Shown: in pieces, positions 43,331 to 55,110 of the stretch | Layout: each line of letters opens with the position of its first letter | Position numbering within the stretch: position 1 is the first letter of the stretch | Assembly (NCBI RefSeq): GCF_036884275.1 | Contig: NZ_CP145607.1 | Location: forward strand, 2,157,001-2,221,000 | Direction of reading: 5' to 3' | DNA: 64,000 nt | Source of the DNA: Sphingomonas kaistensis | Lineage (GTDB): Bacteria > Pseudomonadota > Alphaproteobacteria > Sphingomonadales > Sphingomonadaceae | The notes under the pieces: generated by a model | What the model was told of the DNA's origin: nothing | What the model saw: the letters and a program-made list of their open reading frames with translations, nothing else | The model's database searches: none | Translations under genes and position numbers: made by a program

Positions 43331-44788
43331 TCAGTCCGCGAGCGGGAGCAGCAGCACCAATCGGTCGGTGGCGATGTCCAGGCGACCGCCGGTCATCGCC
43401 GCGAGTCCCTGCACCAACCGCAACGTGAAGCGCATGCCAGCGCGGCCGCGATCGCCTAGCAGTTCCTGTTCGGACAAGCCTTCCAGCGCCGCCGCCCGGT
43501 CTACTCCGATCGCAAGACTGGAACCGAGGCGAAGCATCACGATGCCGATCTGCTCGCCCGCCACCGCTGGTTCGATCATCGAGGTAATGAAGTCGCGCAC
43601 CAGCCGTTCGACCAGCAGTGGCGGAAGCGCGATTCGGATGTTGCCGGCGCGATCCTCGACCGACACCCGCAATCCTCGTTCCTGCGCGCCGGTCCGAATA
43701 CCCGCGAGAAGGTCGCGCAGGCCGCCAAGATCGCTGGTCGCGTCGCCCTGAATGCGGCCAGAGCGGAGCCGGGCGGCAAGGTCGAGATTGTCGATCGTGT
43801 TCGACAAATTGCGAGCCTGTTCGACGATTGTGGCGGCGCGTTCGCGATAGGAGCGATGCGCCGGGCCCAAATACTGCCCTTCGATGATTTCGCTGAACCC
43901 GATGATGGCGTTCAGTGGGGTGCGAAGCTCGTGCATGAGTTCGCGCAGACCATCGTCTTCGGCTGGGAGGAAGCCGGCTGTATTCTCCTGGGACTGCTGC
44001 GGCACCGCGCCTTCGCGCCGGGCGACCCCGCGATAGCCTGCGAAGCGACCCGTGTCGGCGAAGAAAGCCGGGGCACCGCTCCACCGCCATTCGCCAGCCA
44101 GCGCACCATCTTGCGCCACCACCAGCGGCTCGTCGGCGAAGGGCAGACGAGCAGCGAAGGAATCGGCGAAGCTGTCGGCAACGCTGCGACCGACGAGCGC
44201 CGCGCGCGAAATGCCTTCGACCCAATCGATCTCGCCCGTCGGACCAGTCTCCCAGCGGAACAGGCCATTCGGCAAGGGCGCGTCGATCCTCTGCTCTTGC
44301 TGCGCGGGTTTCGTGATGGGTGGACGAACGGGTGCCGGCGGAGGGATTTGGGGAGCGTCACGGGTCACGGTCATCCCGGCGTCGGTCTCGCCACTGGTCG
44401 ATCGCTCCCGTTCCCCATGCCCGAGAGCCTGTAGCAGCGGCCGAACATCCTCCGCCGCGACCGCGCGGACCGCATTCCAGCCTGTGGGGCTGAGCTGCGC
44501 AGCAGCGAGCAGCGCCGCCGACGCGTTGGCATCGCGGGCAGCGAACAAGGCGACCAGTTCGGCGGGAACGTCACGCCCGGCAATGGCCCGCGCCGTCGCC
44601 GACAGAAGGTCGACGGAAACGTCACTCATCAGTTGGGCAATTCGGGCAAGCGCGCGCTCGGCAAGGTCGGCGCTGATCTCGTCTCCCCGCGCAAGCAGTT
44701 CGACGAGCTGACGCCACTGCACCGCCCGCGCCCGCGCATCCGCGGCGGGCTGGCCAAGAACAGTTGCCAGGCGGTCGTCATAACGCAA
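43331..44788 (-). CDS. Histidine-kinase-like protein with degenerate ATPase domain
   Basis: 485 residues from a TTG at 44788; an in-frame stop about ten codons upstream limits the choice. The phosphoacceptor helix is clear: LRELMHELRTPLNAIIGFSE, with the His about residue 288. The expected ATP-binding N, G1 and G2 boxes are not recognisable; the C-terminal 130 residues (from SDLGGLRDLLAGIRTG on) only follow the fold loosely, and the usual N-x3-N is replaced by RDFITSMIEPAVA. No transmembrane segment. Proline-rich linker around 150-165. May be a phosphotransfer or scaffold protein rather than an active kinase. It borders the island. Confidence 0.8.
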   Translation of the reverse strand: MRYDDRLATVLGQPAADARARAVQWRQLVELLARGDEISADLAERALARIAQLMSDVSVDLLSATARAIAGRDVPAELVALFAARDANASAALLAAAQLSPTGWNAVRAVAAEDVRPLLQALGHGERERSTSGETDAGMTVTRDAPQIPPPAPVRPPITKPAQQEQRIDAPLPNGLFRWETGPTGEIDWVEGISRAALVGRSVADSFADSFAARLPFADEPLVVAQDGALAGEWRWSGAPAFFADTGRFAGYRGVARREGAVPQQSQENTAGFLPAEDDGLRELMHELRTPLNAIIGFSEIIEGQYLGPAHRSYRERAATIVEQARNLSNTIDNLDLAARLRSGRIQGDATSDLGGLRDLLAGIRTGAQERGLRVSVEDRAGNIRIALPPLLVERLVRDFITSMIEPAVAGEQIGIVMLRLGSSLAIGVDRAAALEGLSEQELLGDRGRAGMRFTLRLVQGLAAMTGGRLDIATDRLVLLLPLAD

Positions 44789-44975
44789 GTCGGCAGGGCT
44801 TTCTGGAGTGGAACTGGGTCAGGAGAAATGGACCGCCGTTAACGCGGAGAAAAGACCCATGACGTTAAGCATCCCATAACGGGACTTGGCATTGCAAACC
44901 GGTGTGCTCAGCTTGATGCTAGGGAACCGCACGCGCCCCTACGCACCGCGTCAGGGCTGTGCTAACCGGCGACCC

Positions 44976-46151
44976 ATGTTCATTTCCTTTGTCGAGGCGC
45001 TTCGCAGGGGCGGCATTCCCGCCAGCCTCAAGGAACATCTTCTGCTGTTGGAAGCGCTCGATGCGGGCGTGATCGCGCCCAGTCCCGAAGAATTCTATTA
45101 TCTGGCCCGCTCGGTGTTCGTTCACGACGAGACCAAGCTCGACCGCTTCGATCGCATCTTCGGCGAGGTCTTCAAGGGCTTGGTCGGTGCGCCGGAGGAC
45201 ACCGTCGCCATTCCCGAAGAATGGCTGCGCCTGGTCGCCGAAAAGTGTCTCACGACCGAAGAGATGGAAAAGGTGAAGTCGCTCGGCTCCTGGGACGAAA
45301 TCATGGAGACGCTGAAAAAGCGGCTCGAAGAGCAGCAAGGGCGGCACCAGGGCGGCAACAAGTGGATTGGCACCGGCGGCACCTCGCCGTTCGGGCACGG
45401 CGGCTATAATCCCGAGGGTGTCCGGATCGGCGGGCCGGGCAAGCACGGCCGCGCGATCAAGGTATGGGAAAAGCGCGAATTTCAGGATCTCGACGACCGG
45501 CGCGAGATCGGCACGCGCGCGATAAAGGTTGCGCTGCGCCGGTTACGCCGCTTTGCCCGGGAGGGCGCCGCGGACGAGCTCGACCTCGAAGGCACCATCG
45601 ACGGCACGGCGCGCCGTGGCTGGCTCGACGTTCGCATGCGGCCGGAACGTCACAATGCGGTCAAGCTGCTGCTGTTTCTCGACATCGGCGGGTCGATGGA
45701 CGGGCACGTGCGGCTGGTGGAGGAATTGTTCAGCGCCTGCCGCACCGAGTTCAAGCATCTCGAACATTATTACTTCCACAACTGCATCTACGAAGGCGTG
45801 TGGAAGGAGAACCGGCGTCGGTGGACCGAGCGCATCAACACGTTCGACATCATTCATCGCTTTGGGGCCGATCATAAGCTGGTGATCGTCGGCGACGCGG
45901 CGATGAGCCCGTACGAGGTCACGCATCCCGGCGGTAGTATCGAACACATGAACGAGGAAGCAGGCGCGGTGTGGCTCAAGCGGCTGACTGATACCTATGC
46001 CAGCGCGGCCTGGATCAACCCGACGCCCGAGCCCTATTGGGGTCATTCCGCGTCAACCGCGATCCTCCGCAAGCTGATGGACGACCGCATGTTTCCGCTT
46101 AGCCTACAGGGGCTTGAGGCGGCGATGCGGACACTCAGTCGTAAGAAATAA
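44976..46151 (+). CDS. CoxE-type VWA-domain protein
   Basis: 391 residues from the ATG at 44976. N-terminal helical part (FVEALRRGGIPASLKEHLLL), Gly-rich middle (about residues 130-155), C-terminal von Willebrand A domain with metal site LLFLDIGGSMDGHV; the third position is Gly rather than Ser, a variation common in CoxE-like proteins. Such proteins usually work with a MoxR AAA+ ATPase to insert metals or remodel enzymes, but none is encoded next to it here. Convergent with the NamZ-like gene (three-base gap). Confidence 0.88.
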   Translation: MFISFVEALRRGGIPASLKEHLLLLEALDAGVIAPSPEEFYYLARSVFVHDETKLDRFDRIFGEVFKGLVGAPEDTVAIPEEWLRLVAEKCLTTEEMEKVKSLGSWDEIMETLKKRLEEQQGRHQGGNKWIGTGGTSPFGHGGYNPEGVRIGGPGKHGRAIKVWEKREFQDLDDRREIGTRAIKVALRRLRRFAREGAADELDLEGTIDGTARRGWLDVRMRPERHNAVKLLLFLDIGGSMDGHVRLVEELFSACRTEFKHLEHYYFHNCIYEGVWKENRRRWTERINTFDIIHRFGADHKLVIVGDAAMSPYEVTHPGGSIEHMNEEAGAVWLKRLTDTYASAAWINPTPEPYWGHSASTAILRKLMDDRMFPLSLQGLEAAMRTLSRKK

Positions 46152-46154
46152 GCG

Positions 46155-47354
46155 TCAGTAGAGGCGCAGCGGCCGCGTCATTTCTTCCCATTCCTGCTCG
46201 TCGGGACGGGTCCGCACATCGAGATCGTCGGCGGTTGCGGCGGCATCGTCGACCCACGTCCGAAGCGCCGGGCCGCCGTTGATGACATCGATGGCAAGCT
46301 TGTCGAACTCATATTCGTACGGGAAATCGCGCCACAGGTCGTAATCGGGCAGGAGGTTGCGGATCGCCTTGAACGCCAGCGCTTGAAGGCGCCAAGGCCG
46401 GAAGGCGTGATGGTCGTAAGCCGAACCTTCGGCATGGATGAACAGGCCCGAACACAGCTTGCCGGCATGCTTGTGAAAGGTCGGTTCGACGAATATCTCT
46501 CGCAGCGCGCAGCCTTCGAGCCAGTGCGGCGCGATCCGCTCCATCTCGGCATGGATGGCACGCGCGTCGAGGCCCGGCGCGGCGAACAGTTCGAGCGCCC
46601 GGGTCGTGCCCCTGCCCTCGCTCAGCGTCGTGCCCTCCAGCATCACCGTGCCGGCGTAGGCGCGCGCCATGTTGAGGGTGGCGGCATTGGGGCTAGGATT
46701 GATCCATATCCGGTCGGCCGGCCAGCCGAAGCCGGGCGCCGCTTCCGGCTGCCAGCAGTCCATCGCAATCACGCGGTACGCGACGTCGAGCTTGAAATGG
46801 TCGATGAACCACTGGCCCATTTCGCCCATCGTGAGGCCATGGCGCATCGGCATCGGCCCCGCGCCGACGAAGCTCTCCCAACCGGGCTCGAGGATGGTGC
46901 CTTCGACCGGGCGTCCCGCGGGATTGGGGCGGTCGAGCACCCACACTTCCTTGCCCGCCTCCGCCGCAGCTTCGAGCAGGTAAAGAAGCGTGGTGACGAA
47001 GGTGTAGATGCGGCAGCCGAGGTCCTGCAGGTCGAACAGGAACACGTCGGCGGTGCTCATCATCTGGCCGGTCGGGCGGCGTACCTCGCCGTAGAGGCTG
47101 AAGACCGGGATACCCAGACGGGCGTCGGTTTCGTCCGCCGTTTCGACCATATTGTCCTGCTTGTCGCCCTTCAGCCCATGCTGCGGCCCGAAAGCAGCGG
47201 TGACGTTTAGTCCCGCGGCAATCAGCGCATCGATGCTGTGGCTAAGGTCAGCGGTGACCGAGGCGGGGTGGCCGACCAGCGCGACACGCCGCCCTTCCAG
47301 CGGGCGGCGCAGTTCTTGGTCGGCGAGGAGGCGATCGATACCAAACAGGGTCAT
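46155..47354 (-). CDS. DUF1343 protein, NamZ-like exo-N-acetylmuramidase
   Basis: 399 residues. Family segments: RVALVGHPASVTADLSHSID, FGPQHGLKGDKQDNM, SLYGEVRRPTGQMM, FDLQDLGCRIYTFVTTLLY, LDRPNPAGRPVEGTI and EGTTLSEGRGTTRALELF. The DUF1343 family includes NamZ of Bacillus, which removes terminal MurNAc from peptidoglycan fragments. No signal peptide at this start, so recycling of imported muropeptides in the cytoplasm is more likely than wall digestion (inferred). Followed on the minus strand only by the convergent VWA gene. Confidence 0.88.
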   Translation of the reverse strand: MTLFGIDRLLADQELRRPLEGRRVALVGHPASVTADLSHSIDALIAAGLNVTAAFGPQHGLKGDKQDNMVETADETDARLGIPVFSLYGEVRRPTGQMMSTADVFLFDLQDLGCRIYTFVTTLLYLLEAAAEAGKEVWVLDRPNPAGRPVEGTILEPGWESFVGAGPMPMRHGLTMGEMGQWFIDHFKLDVAYRVIAMDCWQPEAAPGFGWPADRIWINPSPNAATLNMARAYAGTVMLEGTTLSEGRGTTRALELFAAPGLDARAIHAEMERIAPHWLEGCALREIFVEPTFHKHAGKLCSGLFIHAEGSAYDHHAFRPWRLQALAFKAIRNLLPDYDLWRDFPYEYEFDKLAIDVINGGPALRTWVDDAAATADDLDVRTRPDEQEWEEMTRPLRLY

Positions 47355-47363
47355 GAGCCCCGT

Positions 47364-47900
47364 CTAAGCCAGTCGCGCGGTGAAGCAATCCGGATGGTGG
47401 AAATCGGGCTGCTCGGAGGGGTGATGGAGCGCGAAATAATGGCGCTGACCGGTCTTTTCCTCGATCACTGCGCTGAGCGCGATCGTGCCTTGCGCCTCGG
47501 AGGGGATCGAAAGGGTCGCGCCGAGGCCCCACCAGGTCAGATTGTCCTCGATCCTGAGGTAAGGTGGCTCGGCGACCTCGGCGAGTTCCATGCCCTCCCG
47601 CTCCGCCTCGAAATCATACCCCGCCCAATCCCCTGACGGCGAGAAATTCCATTCCTGATAAGCCTCTTCGCCGTCACCTTTGAGAAAACATTCGAAGCAG
47701 GTCGACTGCCACAGATTGTCGCGGCGGGCGGGCGCCAATGAAGGCGGCGGGACCACGAAGCGGCTAAGCGGCGCACTGACGCCGAACCACAGGTTGAGCG
47801 TCGCGGTCTCCCCAAACGCAGCGGAACGCTCGGCCGAGGCCCAGACGGTGTAGGGCGGATTTGGCACGGTGGTCGGATGCGGAGCGAGTTCGAAGCGCAT
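47364..47900 (-). CDS. DOMON-like domain protein
   Basis: 178 residues. Tryptophan-rich beta protein: [67 protein letters not shown]. Matches the soluble DOMON-like family found in alpha- and cyanobacteria, which may bind haem or sugar; the ligand cannot be read. Directly upstream of the NamZ-like gene on the same strand (nine-base gap), so probably one operon. Confidence 0.82.
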   Translation of the reverse strand: MRFELAPHPTTVPNPPYTVWASAERSAAFGETATLNLWFGVSAPLSRFVVPPPSLAPARRDNLWQSTCFECFLKGDGEEAYQEWNFSPSGDWAGYDFEAEREGMELAEVAEPPYLRIEDNLTWWGLGATLSIPSEAQGTIALSAVIEEKTGQRHYFALHHPSEQPDFHHPDCFTARLA

Positions 47901-47945
47901 GGCCCATCTTACGTCATCGCGCCTCGTAAGCTAAGCGCCCTTCGC

Positions 47946-49184
47946 ATGACGACGACCTATTCTTCCGATCTGCTCCAGCTCCTGGCCGAGCGCGGCTACA
48001 TCCACCAGACGACCGATGCCGCCGGGCTTGACGCGCTGGCGAACAAGGAGATCGTCACCGGCTACATCGGCTTCGACGCCACCGCGCCGAGCCTGCATGT
48101 CGGCAGCCTGGTCCAAATCATGATGCTGCGGCGGATGCAGCAAGCCGGGCACAAGCCGATCGTGCTGATGGGCGGCGGCACGACCAAGGTAGGCGATCCG
48201 AGCTTCAAGGCCGAAGAGCGCAAGCTGCTCGACGAGGACGCGATCGCGGCAAATATCGCCGGCATTCGCAAGGTGTTCGAGCGCTTTCTGACCTTCGGCG
48301 ACGGCCCGACCGACGCGGTGCTGGTCGACAATGCCGACTGGCTCGACCGCCTCGAATACCTCCCCTTCCTGCGCGAGGTCGGACGGCATTTCTCGGTCAA
48401 CCGGATGCTGACCTTCGACAGCGTCCAGCTCCGGCTCGAGCGCGAGCAATCGCTGTCGTTCCTCGAATTCAACTACATGATCATGCAGGCGTACGACTTC
48501 CTCGAACTGTCGCGACGGCAGGGCTGCCGGCTGCAGATGGGCGGGTCGGACCAGTGGGGCAACATCATCAACGGCGTGGAATTGTGCCGCCGCGCCGACG
48601 GGACCGAGGTCTTCGCGGTAACGACCCCGCTGATCACCACCGCCGACGGTGCCAAGATGGGAAAGACGGCGCAGGGCGCGGTGTGGCTTAATGCCGAGGG
48701 CCCAGACGGCTATCGTCTCAGCGCCTACGATTACTGGCAGTTCTGGCGGAACACCGCGGACGCCGACGTGGCGAAGTTCGCCAGGCTGTTCACCGACCTG
48801 CCGCTGGACGAGATCGCTCGGCTCGAAGCGCTGCAGGGGGCTGAGATCAACCAGGCCAAGATCGTGCTGGCGACCGAGGCTACGGCGCTGCTGCATGGTC
48901 GCGAGGCGGCGGAGGCAGCGGCGGCAACGGCCGCGGCGACCTTTGCCGGCGGCGGTTCGGGTGAGGCGCTGCCGAGCGTCGAGACCGGTGGCGAGATCGG
49001 GCTGCTGGCGGCGCTGGTCGGCCTCGGCTTTTGCGCATCCAATGGCGAAGCCAAGCGCAAGGTCGCCGAAGGCGCAGTGAGGCTCGACGGCGAGCCGGTC
49101 AGTGACATTGCTGCGGTGATTTCAGTTCCTTCGGAGCGAAAGCTCAGCCTCGGCAAGAAGAAACACGGGCTGCTGCTGCCCTAA
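47946..49184 (+). CDS. tyrS: Tyrosyl-tRNA synthetase
   Basis: 412 residues from the ATG at 47946. Class I signatures: HIGH-type PSLHVGSLV (about residues 48-56) and KMSKS-type [13 protein letters not shown]. The tyrosine site [21 protein letters not shown] is diagnostic. C-terminal S4 RNA-binding domain ([20 protein letters not shown]). Charges tRNA-Tyr. Convergent with recG (four-base overlap). Confidence 0.97.
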   Translation: MTTTYSSDLLQLLAERGYIHQTTDAAGLDALANKEIVTGYIGFDATAPSLHVGSLVQIMMLRRMQQAGHKPIVLMGGGTTKVGDPSFKAEERKLLDEDAIAANIAGIRKVFERFLTFGDGPTDAVLVDNADWLDRLEYLPFLREVGRHFSVNRMLTFDSVQLRLEREQSLSFLEFNYMIMQAYDFLELSRRQGCRLQMGGSDQWGNIINGVELCRRADGTEVFAVTTPLITTADGAKMGKTAQGAVWLNAEGPDGYRLSAYDYWQFWRNTADADVAKFARLFTDLPLDEIARLEALQGAEINQAKIVLATEATALLHGREAAEAAAATAAATFAGGGSGEALPSVETGGEIGLLAALVGLGFCASNGEAKRKVAEGAVRLDGEPVSDIAAVISVPSERKLSLGKKKHGLLLP

Positions 49185-51232
49185 CCTGAGCGAAGCAGGT
49201 CCACTGCTTGGTCTCGCTCAAATAGATAAAGACAAAGTCGCGCGGCTTCACCCCGGTCGCCGTGGAGCCCGCCGTCGCGGTCGAGCAGCAGGCGCGCGTC
49301 CTGGGTCGCCATCGGTGCCAACTCCTGTACCTGCTCGGGTGAGGCCAGCCGGAATTGCGCTTCGCCGCTCTGTCGAACGCCGAGGATCTCGCCCGGCCCG
49401 CGCAGGCGCAAATCTTCCTCGGCGATGCGAAAGCCGTCATTGGTCTCGCGCATCAGTGCCAGGCGTGCGCGGCCAGTCTCGCTGAGCGTCGAACCGCGCA
49501 ACAGGAGGCAGGTCGACTTGGCCGACCCACGCCCGACCCGACCCCGCAATTGGTGCAATTGGGCGAGGCCAAAGCGCTCGGCGCCTTCGATGATCATCAG
49601 CGCGGCGTTGGGAACGTCGACCCCGACTTCGATCACCGTGGTGGCGACGAGGATGGCGAGGCGACCGGCGGAAAACTCGGCCATGACCGCGTCCTTCTCC
49701 GGACCTTTCATGCGTCCATGGACCAGCCCGATCTGCCCGGGGAAGCGCAGCGCCAGCGCAGCCGCCCGCTCCTCGGCCGCCGCCGCATCGCTGGTCTCGC
49801 TCTCGGCGACCAGAGGACAGACCCAATAGGCTTGGCCGCCCGCGGCGACATGGCGGGCGAGCCCGTCGACGACGTCGCCGATCCGTTCTTCAGCAATGAC
49901 GCGCGTTTCGATCGGGGTACGCCCCGGCGGCATTTCGTCGATCCGGCTGACGTCCATTTCGCCATATTGGGTCAGCGTCAGGGTACGCGGGATGGGCGTC
50001 GCGGTCATGGCCAGCAGGTGCGGCGTGCTCGTCCCCTTGGCGGTCAGCAGCAGCCGTTCGGACACGCCGAAGCGATGCTGTTCGTCGATCACCACCAGGC
50101 CGAGGCGGCGATAGGCGACCTTGTCCTGGAAGATCGCATGAGTCCCGACGAGGATGTCGATCGATCCATCGGCCAGCCCCATCAATGTCGAATCGCGCGC
50201 CCTTCCCTTTTCGCGGCCGGTCAGGATGGCGACCCTTACCCCCAGCGAATCCAGTTGCTTGAGCAGGGTCGCATGATGTTGCCTGGCAAGGATTTCGGTC
50301 GGCGCCAGCATCGCCGCCTGCGCGCCGGCCTCGACCGCTTCGAGCATGGCGAGCAGCGCGACCAAGGTCTTGCCCGAGCCGACGTCGCCTTGCAGCAGCC
50401 GCAGCATCGGCGCTTCCTGCCCCATGTCGTCGCGAATTTCCTGCACCACGCGGCGCTGCGCCCCGGTGAGGGCATAGGGCAATTTGAGCGCGTCAGTAAG
50501 TCGGCCGTCACCGCGCAGGGGTACGCCACGCCGACGACGGCTGACCTGACGCAGGAGGCCTAGCGCAAGCTGGTTGGCGAAGATCTCGTCATAAGCGAGC
50601 CGCTTGCGCGCCGCGCCGTCTGCCGGTTCGGCATGGATGGTAGCGAGGCTGGTCCGCCAGTCGCGCCAGGCTTCGCGGGCGACTACCGACGGCTCGATCC
50701 ATTCGGGCAACACCGGCGCCCTTTCCAAAGCAGCCGACACCAATTCGCGAACCCGACGCGAGGTCAGGCCTTCGGTCAGCGGATAGACCGTTTCTTTCAG
50801 CGCCGGCTCGGTCTTGCCGGGCTCGGTCACGTCGGGATGCACCATCTGCCACTCGTCGCCATAGGCTTCGAGCTTGCCGGTGACCGTGCGCTTCTCGCCC
50901 AGCGGCAGTTGCTTGGCCGCCCAGCCGCCATTGTTGAAGAAAGCGAGGGTCAGCATATTCCCCTCCCCGTCCACCGCATGGATCCGCGTCGGCCCGCGGC
51001 CCCGGCTTTGCCGCTTCTCGCGCACGGTGACATCGAGAATCACCTGACGGCCGAGCAACACCGGAGAGGCAGCAGGCGCCCGCACCCGCTCGATCGCGCC
51101 GGTCGGAAGGTGGAACAAGAGATCGACGGCCCGCGTAATTCCGAGCTTGGCGAGCTGCTTGGCGACCTGCGGCCCGACGCCTTTCAGCGATTCCACTTCG
51201 GCGAACAAAGGGTTGAGCAGGTCGGGGCGCAT
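49181..51232 (-). CDS. recG: ATP-dependent DNA helicase RecG
   Basis: 683 residues from the ATG at 51232. N-terminal wedge/OB domain ([20 protein letters not shown]), Walker [37 protein letters not shown], and the RecG C-terminal segments [12 protein letters not shown] and [20 protein letters not shown]. Remodels stalled replication forks and branched DNA. Divergent from the sdhE-mfd operon. Confidence 0.97.
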   Translation of the reverse strand: MRPDLLNPLFAEVESLKGVGPQVAKQLAKLGITRAVDLLFHLPTGAIERVRAPAASPVLLGRQVILDVTVREKRQSRGRGPTRIHAVDGEGNMLTLAFFNNGGWAAKQLPLGEKRTVTGKLEAYGDEWQMVHPDVTEPGKTEPALKETVYPLTEGLTSRRVRELVSAALERAPVLPEWIEPSVVAREAWRDWRTSLATIHAEPADGAARKRLAYDEIFANQLALGLLRQVSRRRRGVPLRGDGRLTDALKLPYALTGAQRRVVQEIRDDMGQEAPMLRLLQGDVGSGKTLVALLAMLEAVEAGAQAAMLAPTEILARQHHATLLKQLDSLGVRVAILTGREKGRARDSTLMGLADGSIDILVGTHAIFQDKVAYRRLGLVVIDEQHRFGVSERLLLTAKGTSTPHLLAMTATPIPRTLTLTQYGEMDVSRIDEMPPGRTPIETRVIAEERIGDVVDGLARHVAAGGQAYWVCPLVAESETSDAAAAEERAAALALRFPGQIGLVHGRMKGPEKDAVMAEFSAGRLAILVATTVIEVGVDVPNAALMIIEGAERFGLAQLHQLRGRVGRGSAKSTCLLLRGSTLSETGRARLALMRETNDGFRIAEEDLRLRGPGEILGVRQSGEAQFRLASPEQVQELAPMATQDARLLLDRDGGLHGDRGEAARLCLYLFERDQAVDLLRSG

Positions 51233-51356
51233 GACGCGGATAGCGTTAGCAGCCGCGGGGGGCGCAGCAATCCCGGAAACCACTGCCGCACATGCTGCCG
51301 CCAAGGGCCGAAAACCGCCTTCGGACTACCTTCCGTTTGACCGTGGCAGCGCCTAC

Positions 51357-51632
51357 ATGACCCCCATGCTGGAAGACCCGACCCCCAAGCGCCTGCGCTG
51401 GCGCGCGCATCATCGTGGGACCAAGGAAGCCGACCGGATGATCGGCGGGTTCTTCGATGCGCATCACCAGCAGTGGAATGCGCAGGAGATGGCCCTGTTC
51501 GAAGCGTTATTAGAAGAGCAGGACGTCGACATCATGGCTTGGGCGATCGGAACCCAGACGGTGCCGGAGCGCTTCCAAGGCGCGATGATGACCGCCATGC
51601 AGCGCCTCGACTATTTGCCCATCGACCGGTGA
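51357..51632 (+). CDS. sdhE: FAD assembly factor SdhE (succinate dehydrogenase)
   Basis: 91 residues from the ATG at 51357 (another ATG three codons later). Contains the family signature RGTKEADRMIGGF (RGxxE region) and helical EMALFEALLEEQDVDIMAWA. Promotes covalent flavinylation of SdhA. Its stop overlaps the mfd start (GTGA), so the two genes are co-translated. Confidence 0.93.
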   Translation: MTPMLEDPTPKRLRWRAHHRGTKEADRMIGGFFDAHHQQWNAQEMALFEALLEEQDVDIMAWAIGTQTVPERFQGAMMTAMQRLDYLPIDR

Positions 51633-54600
51633 GCGACCTCCAGCGCATCCTCAAGGCGTCGGAGCCGCTGACGCTGGCGTCGGTTCCGGCTGGCTTTCTG
51701 CCGTGGCTGACGGCCGATCTGGCACGCGCCGTCAAAGGCCGCGCGGTGGTGATCGCGTCGGACGAAACCGCGATGCGCGCCTTGGCCGACAATGCGCCCG
51801 CGTTCGCGCCCGAGATTGAGGTGCTGACCTTTCCGGCGTGGGACTGCCTGCCGTACGACCGCGCTTCCCCTGCCTTGCGGGTCATGGCCGAGCGGCTGGC
51901 GACGCTGAACCGATTGCAGGAAAAGGCCGACAAGCCGCAGCTTCTCGTCACCACCGCCAACGCCGCGACCCAGCGCACGCTGACGCCGTTCCGCATCCGC
52001 CAACTCACCCGCCGCTTGGCGCCGGGCGAGCGGATCGAACGCGACAAGCTCATTACCCTACTCACCGCCAATGGCTACCATCGCACCGACAGCGTGTCGG
52101 ACGCGGGCGAGTTTGCGGTGCGCGGCGGTCTGCTCGACTTGTATCCCTCCGGCCTGCCGCACGCGATCCGGCTCGATTTCTTCGGTGACGAGATCGAGAC
52201 GATACGCGCCTTCGACCCCGCCGACCAGCGCACCATCGGCGCGGCCGAGCCCTTCACCCTGATGCCGGCGAGCGAGGCGTTGCTCGACCAAGACAGCATC
52301 AAGCGCTTTCGCGCGCGGTATCGCGAGCAGTTCGGGGCCAACGCCACCGGTGACCCGCTCTACCAGGCGGTCAGCGACGGGCGGCGGCTGGCGGGGATGG
52401 AGCATTGGCTTCCGCTGTTCGAGGAGCGACTGGAGACCTTGTTCGACCATCTCGCGCCGGGCGACATCGTGCTGCGCGACGGCGGCGTCGATGGCGCGAT
52501 CGCGTCGCGGCGTGAAGCGATCCAAGATTATTTCTCCAATCGCGAGCGGGCGATGGTGGCCGAACCTGGTAGCTATCGCCCACTGGCGCCGAGCGCGCTC
52601 TACCTGTCGACCAAGGAATGGGATGGCCTCGTCGCCGACCGCCCCGTCCACCTCGCGACCGCCTTTCCCGAGCCTGATTCCGACCGGGTCATCGACTTCG
52701 GCGTGAGTGGCGCGCGCGACTTCGCGCCCGAGCGGGCGCAGAACGAAAATATCTACGAAGCCGTCGTTACCCACGTCGACAAGCTATGGAGAAAAGGTCA
52801 GAAAGTCGTTCTGGCCAGCTACACCACGGGCGCCCGCGAACGATTGGCGGGATTGCTCAAGGATCATGGCCTTACCGGCCAGAAGATGGTCGGCGATTGG
52901 CAGGAAGCGCTGGGCGCGCAGAATGTCACTGCATTGCTGGTGCTGCCGCTCGATCATGGGTTCACTACGCCCGACGTCGCGGTGCTGACCGAGCAGGATA
53001 TGCTCGGCGACCGGCTGGTGCGGCGGCGCAAGCGCAAGAAGAGCGCCGATGCGTTCCTGTCGGAACTGGCGACGCTGACGCCCGGCGATCTCGTGGTCCA
53101 TGCCGAGCATGGCATCGGTCGTTACGAGGGGCTGACGCAGGTCCAGGTCGGCCGCGCGCCGCACGATTGCGTCGCGCTGGAATATGCCGGCGGCAACAAG
53201 CTCTACGTGCCGGTCGAGAATATCGACGTCCTGTCGCGCTATGGCAGCGGCGAGGACGGGGTCGCGCTCGACCGCCTCGGCGGCGAAGCCTGGCAGCGCC
53301 GCAAGGCGCGGATGAAGGAGCGGATCCGCGAGATTGCGGGCGAGCTCATCAAGACCGCCGCTTTGCGGGCGATGCGGCAGGGTGTGGTGGCCGAGCCGGA
53401 CAGCGCCTACCCCGCCATGGTCGACCGCTTCCCCTACGAAGAAACCGACGACCAGAACCGCGCCATCGGCGATGTTCTGGAGGACCTCGGCGCCGGTCGG
53501 CCGATGGACCGGCTAGTCTGCGGCGACGTCGGGTTCGGTAAAACCGAAGTGGCTCTTCGGGCAGCGTTCGTGGCGGCGATGGCCGGCTATCAGGTGGCGG
53601 TGGTGTGCCCCACCACCCTGCTCGCCCGCCAGCATTATTCCAATTTCGTCGAGCGGATGAAGGGCTTCCCGATTGAGGTCGGGCGCCTGAGCCGGCTGGT
53701 TGCTTCCAACGAGGCGAAGCGGACCAAGGAATTGCTTGAGGAAGGGCAGATCGACATCGTCGTCGGCACCCACGCCATCCTCGCAAAGGGTGTGAAGTTC
53801 AAGAAGCTCGGCCTTGTAATCGTTGATGAAGAACAGCGCTTCGGGGTGACGCACAAGGAGCGGTTGAAGAGCCTTAAGGCGGACGTTCACGTCCTAACGC
53901 TGACCGCGACGCCCATCCCGCGCACGTTGCAAATGGCCATGTCGGGCCTTCGCGAACTCAGCGTCATCCAGACCCCGCCGGTCGATCGCCTTGCGGTCAG
54001 GACCTACGTTACCCCGTGGGACCCGGTCGTCATCCGCGAGGCGCTGCTGCGCGAGCATTATCGCGGCGGGCAAAGCTATTTCGTGGTGCCGCGCATTTCC
54101 GACCTTCCCGACATCGAGGAATGGCTGCGCGAAGAAGTGCCCGAGGTGAAGCCGATCGTCGCCCACGGCCAGCTCGCCCCAACCGAGGTCGAGGAGCGAA
54201 TGAGTGCCTTCTACGACCGCAAATATGACGTGCTGCTGTCGACCACCATCGTCGAAAGCGGGCTCGACATTCCGAGCGCCAATACGCTGATCGTCCACCG
54301 GGCCGAGCGGTTCGGCCTGGCGCAGCTTTACCAGCTTCGCGGGCGGGTGGGCCGATCGAAGACCCGCGCCTACGCCTACATGACCACCCCGCCCGACCGG
54401 CAGATCACCGAGACCGCGGAGAAGCGCCTCACGGTGCTGTCCAATCTCGACAGCCTTGGCGCGGGTTTCCAGCTTGCCAGCCACGATCTCGACATTCGCG
54501 GCGCGGGCAATTTGCTTGGCGACGAGCAGTCGGGACACATCAAGGAAGTCGGGTTCGAACTCTACCAGTCGATGCTGGAGGACGCGATCCTCGACATGAA

Positions 54601-55108
54601 GGCGGGCGGACAGCGCGAGGACAAGCCGGACGAATTCAGCCCGCAAATCAACGTCGAAGCGCCGATCATGATCTCGGACGATTATGTCCCGGATCTCGAC
54701 CTTCGCATGGGCCTCTATCGCCGCTTGGGCGAGCTGGAGAGCCCGCGCGAGGTCGAAGAATTCGCCGCCGAGATGATCGACCGCTTCGGCAAGCTGCCCG
54801 AGGAAACGAGCAACCTGCTTCAGGTGGTCGAGACCAAGATCCACTGCCGCGCCGCCGGCATCGCCAAGCTAGACGCAGGTTTGCGCGGGGCGGTGGTTAC
54901 GTTCGCGCCGTCGGGCTTCCCTGACGTCAAAGGTCTGTTCGACTATATCGCCCGGCTGAAAGGCACGGCGAAGCTTCGGCCCGATCAAAAGCTGGTCGTC
55001 AGCCGCGACTGGGCGAGCCCGGCACAGCGCCTGAACGGTGCGCTGCAGTTGAGTCGTGGTCTTGCGCGAGTGGTCGCAGCGAGCAAGCGGGAGAAGGTTG
55101 CGGCCTGA
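51629..55108 (+). CDS. mfd: Transcription-repair coupling factor Mfd
   Basis: 1159 residues from a GTG overlapping the sdhE stop. UvrB-homology N-terminus ([20 protein letters not shown]), RNA-polymerase-interacting domain ([20 protein letters not shown]), translocase Walker [54 protein letters not shown] and the C-terminal TRCF domain. Releases stalled RNA polymerase and recruits UvrA. Confidence 0.98.
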   Translation: MSDLQRILKASEPLTLASVPAGFLPWLTADLARAVKGRAVVIASDETAMRALADNAPAFAPEIEVLTFPAWDCLPYDRASPALRVMAERLATLNRLQEKADKPQLLVTTANAATQRTLTPFRIRQLTRRLAPGERIERDKLITLLTANGYHRTDSVSDAGEFAVRGGLLDLYPSGLPHAIRLDFFGDEIETIRAFDPADQRTIGAAEPFTLMPASEALLDQDSIKRFRARYREQFGANATGDPLYQAVSDGRRLAGMEHWLPLFEERLETLFDHLAPGDIVLRDGGVDGAIASRREAIQDYFSNRERAMVAEPGSYRPLAPSALYLSTKEWDGLVADRPVHLATAFPEPDSDRVIDFGVSGARDFAPERAQNENIYEAVVTHVDKLWRKGQKVVLASYTTGARERLAGLLKDHGLTGQKMVGDWQEALGAQNVTALLVLPLDHGFTTPDVAVLTEQDMLGDRLVRRRKRKKSADAFLSELATLTPGDLVVHAEHGIGRYEGLTQVQVGRAPHDCVALEYAGGNKLYVPVENIDVLSRYGSGEDGVALDRLGGEAWQRRKARMKERIREIAGELIKTAALRAMRQGVVAEPDSAYPAMVDRFPYEETDDQNRAIGDVLEDLGAGRPMDRLVCGDVGFGKTEVALRAAFVAAMAGYQVAVVCPTTLLARQHYSNFVERMKGFPIEVGRLSRLVASNEAKRTKELLEEGQIDIVVGTHAILAKGVKFKKLGLVIVDEEQRFGVTHKERLKSLKADVHVLTLTATPIPRTLQMAMSGLRELSVIQTPPVDRLAVRTYVTPWDPVVIREALLREHYRGGQSYFVVPRISDLPDIEEWLREEVPEVKPIVAHGQLAPTEVEERMSAFYDRKYDVLLSTTIVESGLDIPSANTLIVHRAERFGLAQLYQLRGRVGRSKTRAYAYMTTPPDRQITETAEKRLTVLSNLDSLGAGFQLASHDLDIRGAGNLLGDEQSGHIKEVGFELYQSMLEDAILDMKAGGQREDKPDEFSPQINVEAPIMISDDYVPDLDLRMGLYRRLGELESPREVEEFAAEMIDRFGKLPEETSNLLQVVETKIHCRAAGIAKLDAGLRGAVVTFAPSGFPDVKGLFDYIARLKGTAKLRPDQKLVVSRDWASPAQRLNGALQLSRGLARVVAASKREKVAA

Positions 55109-55110
55109 GC

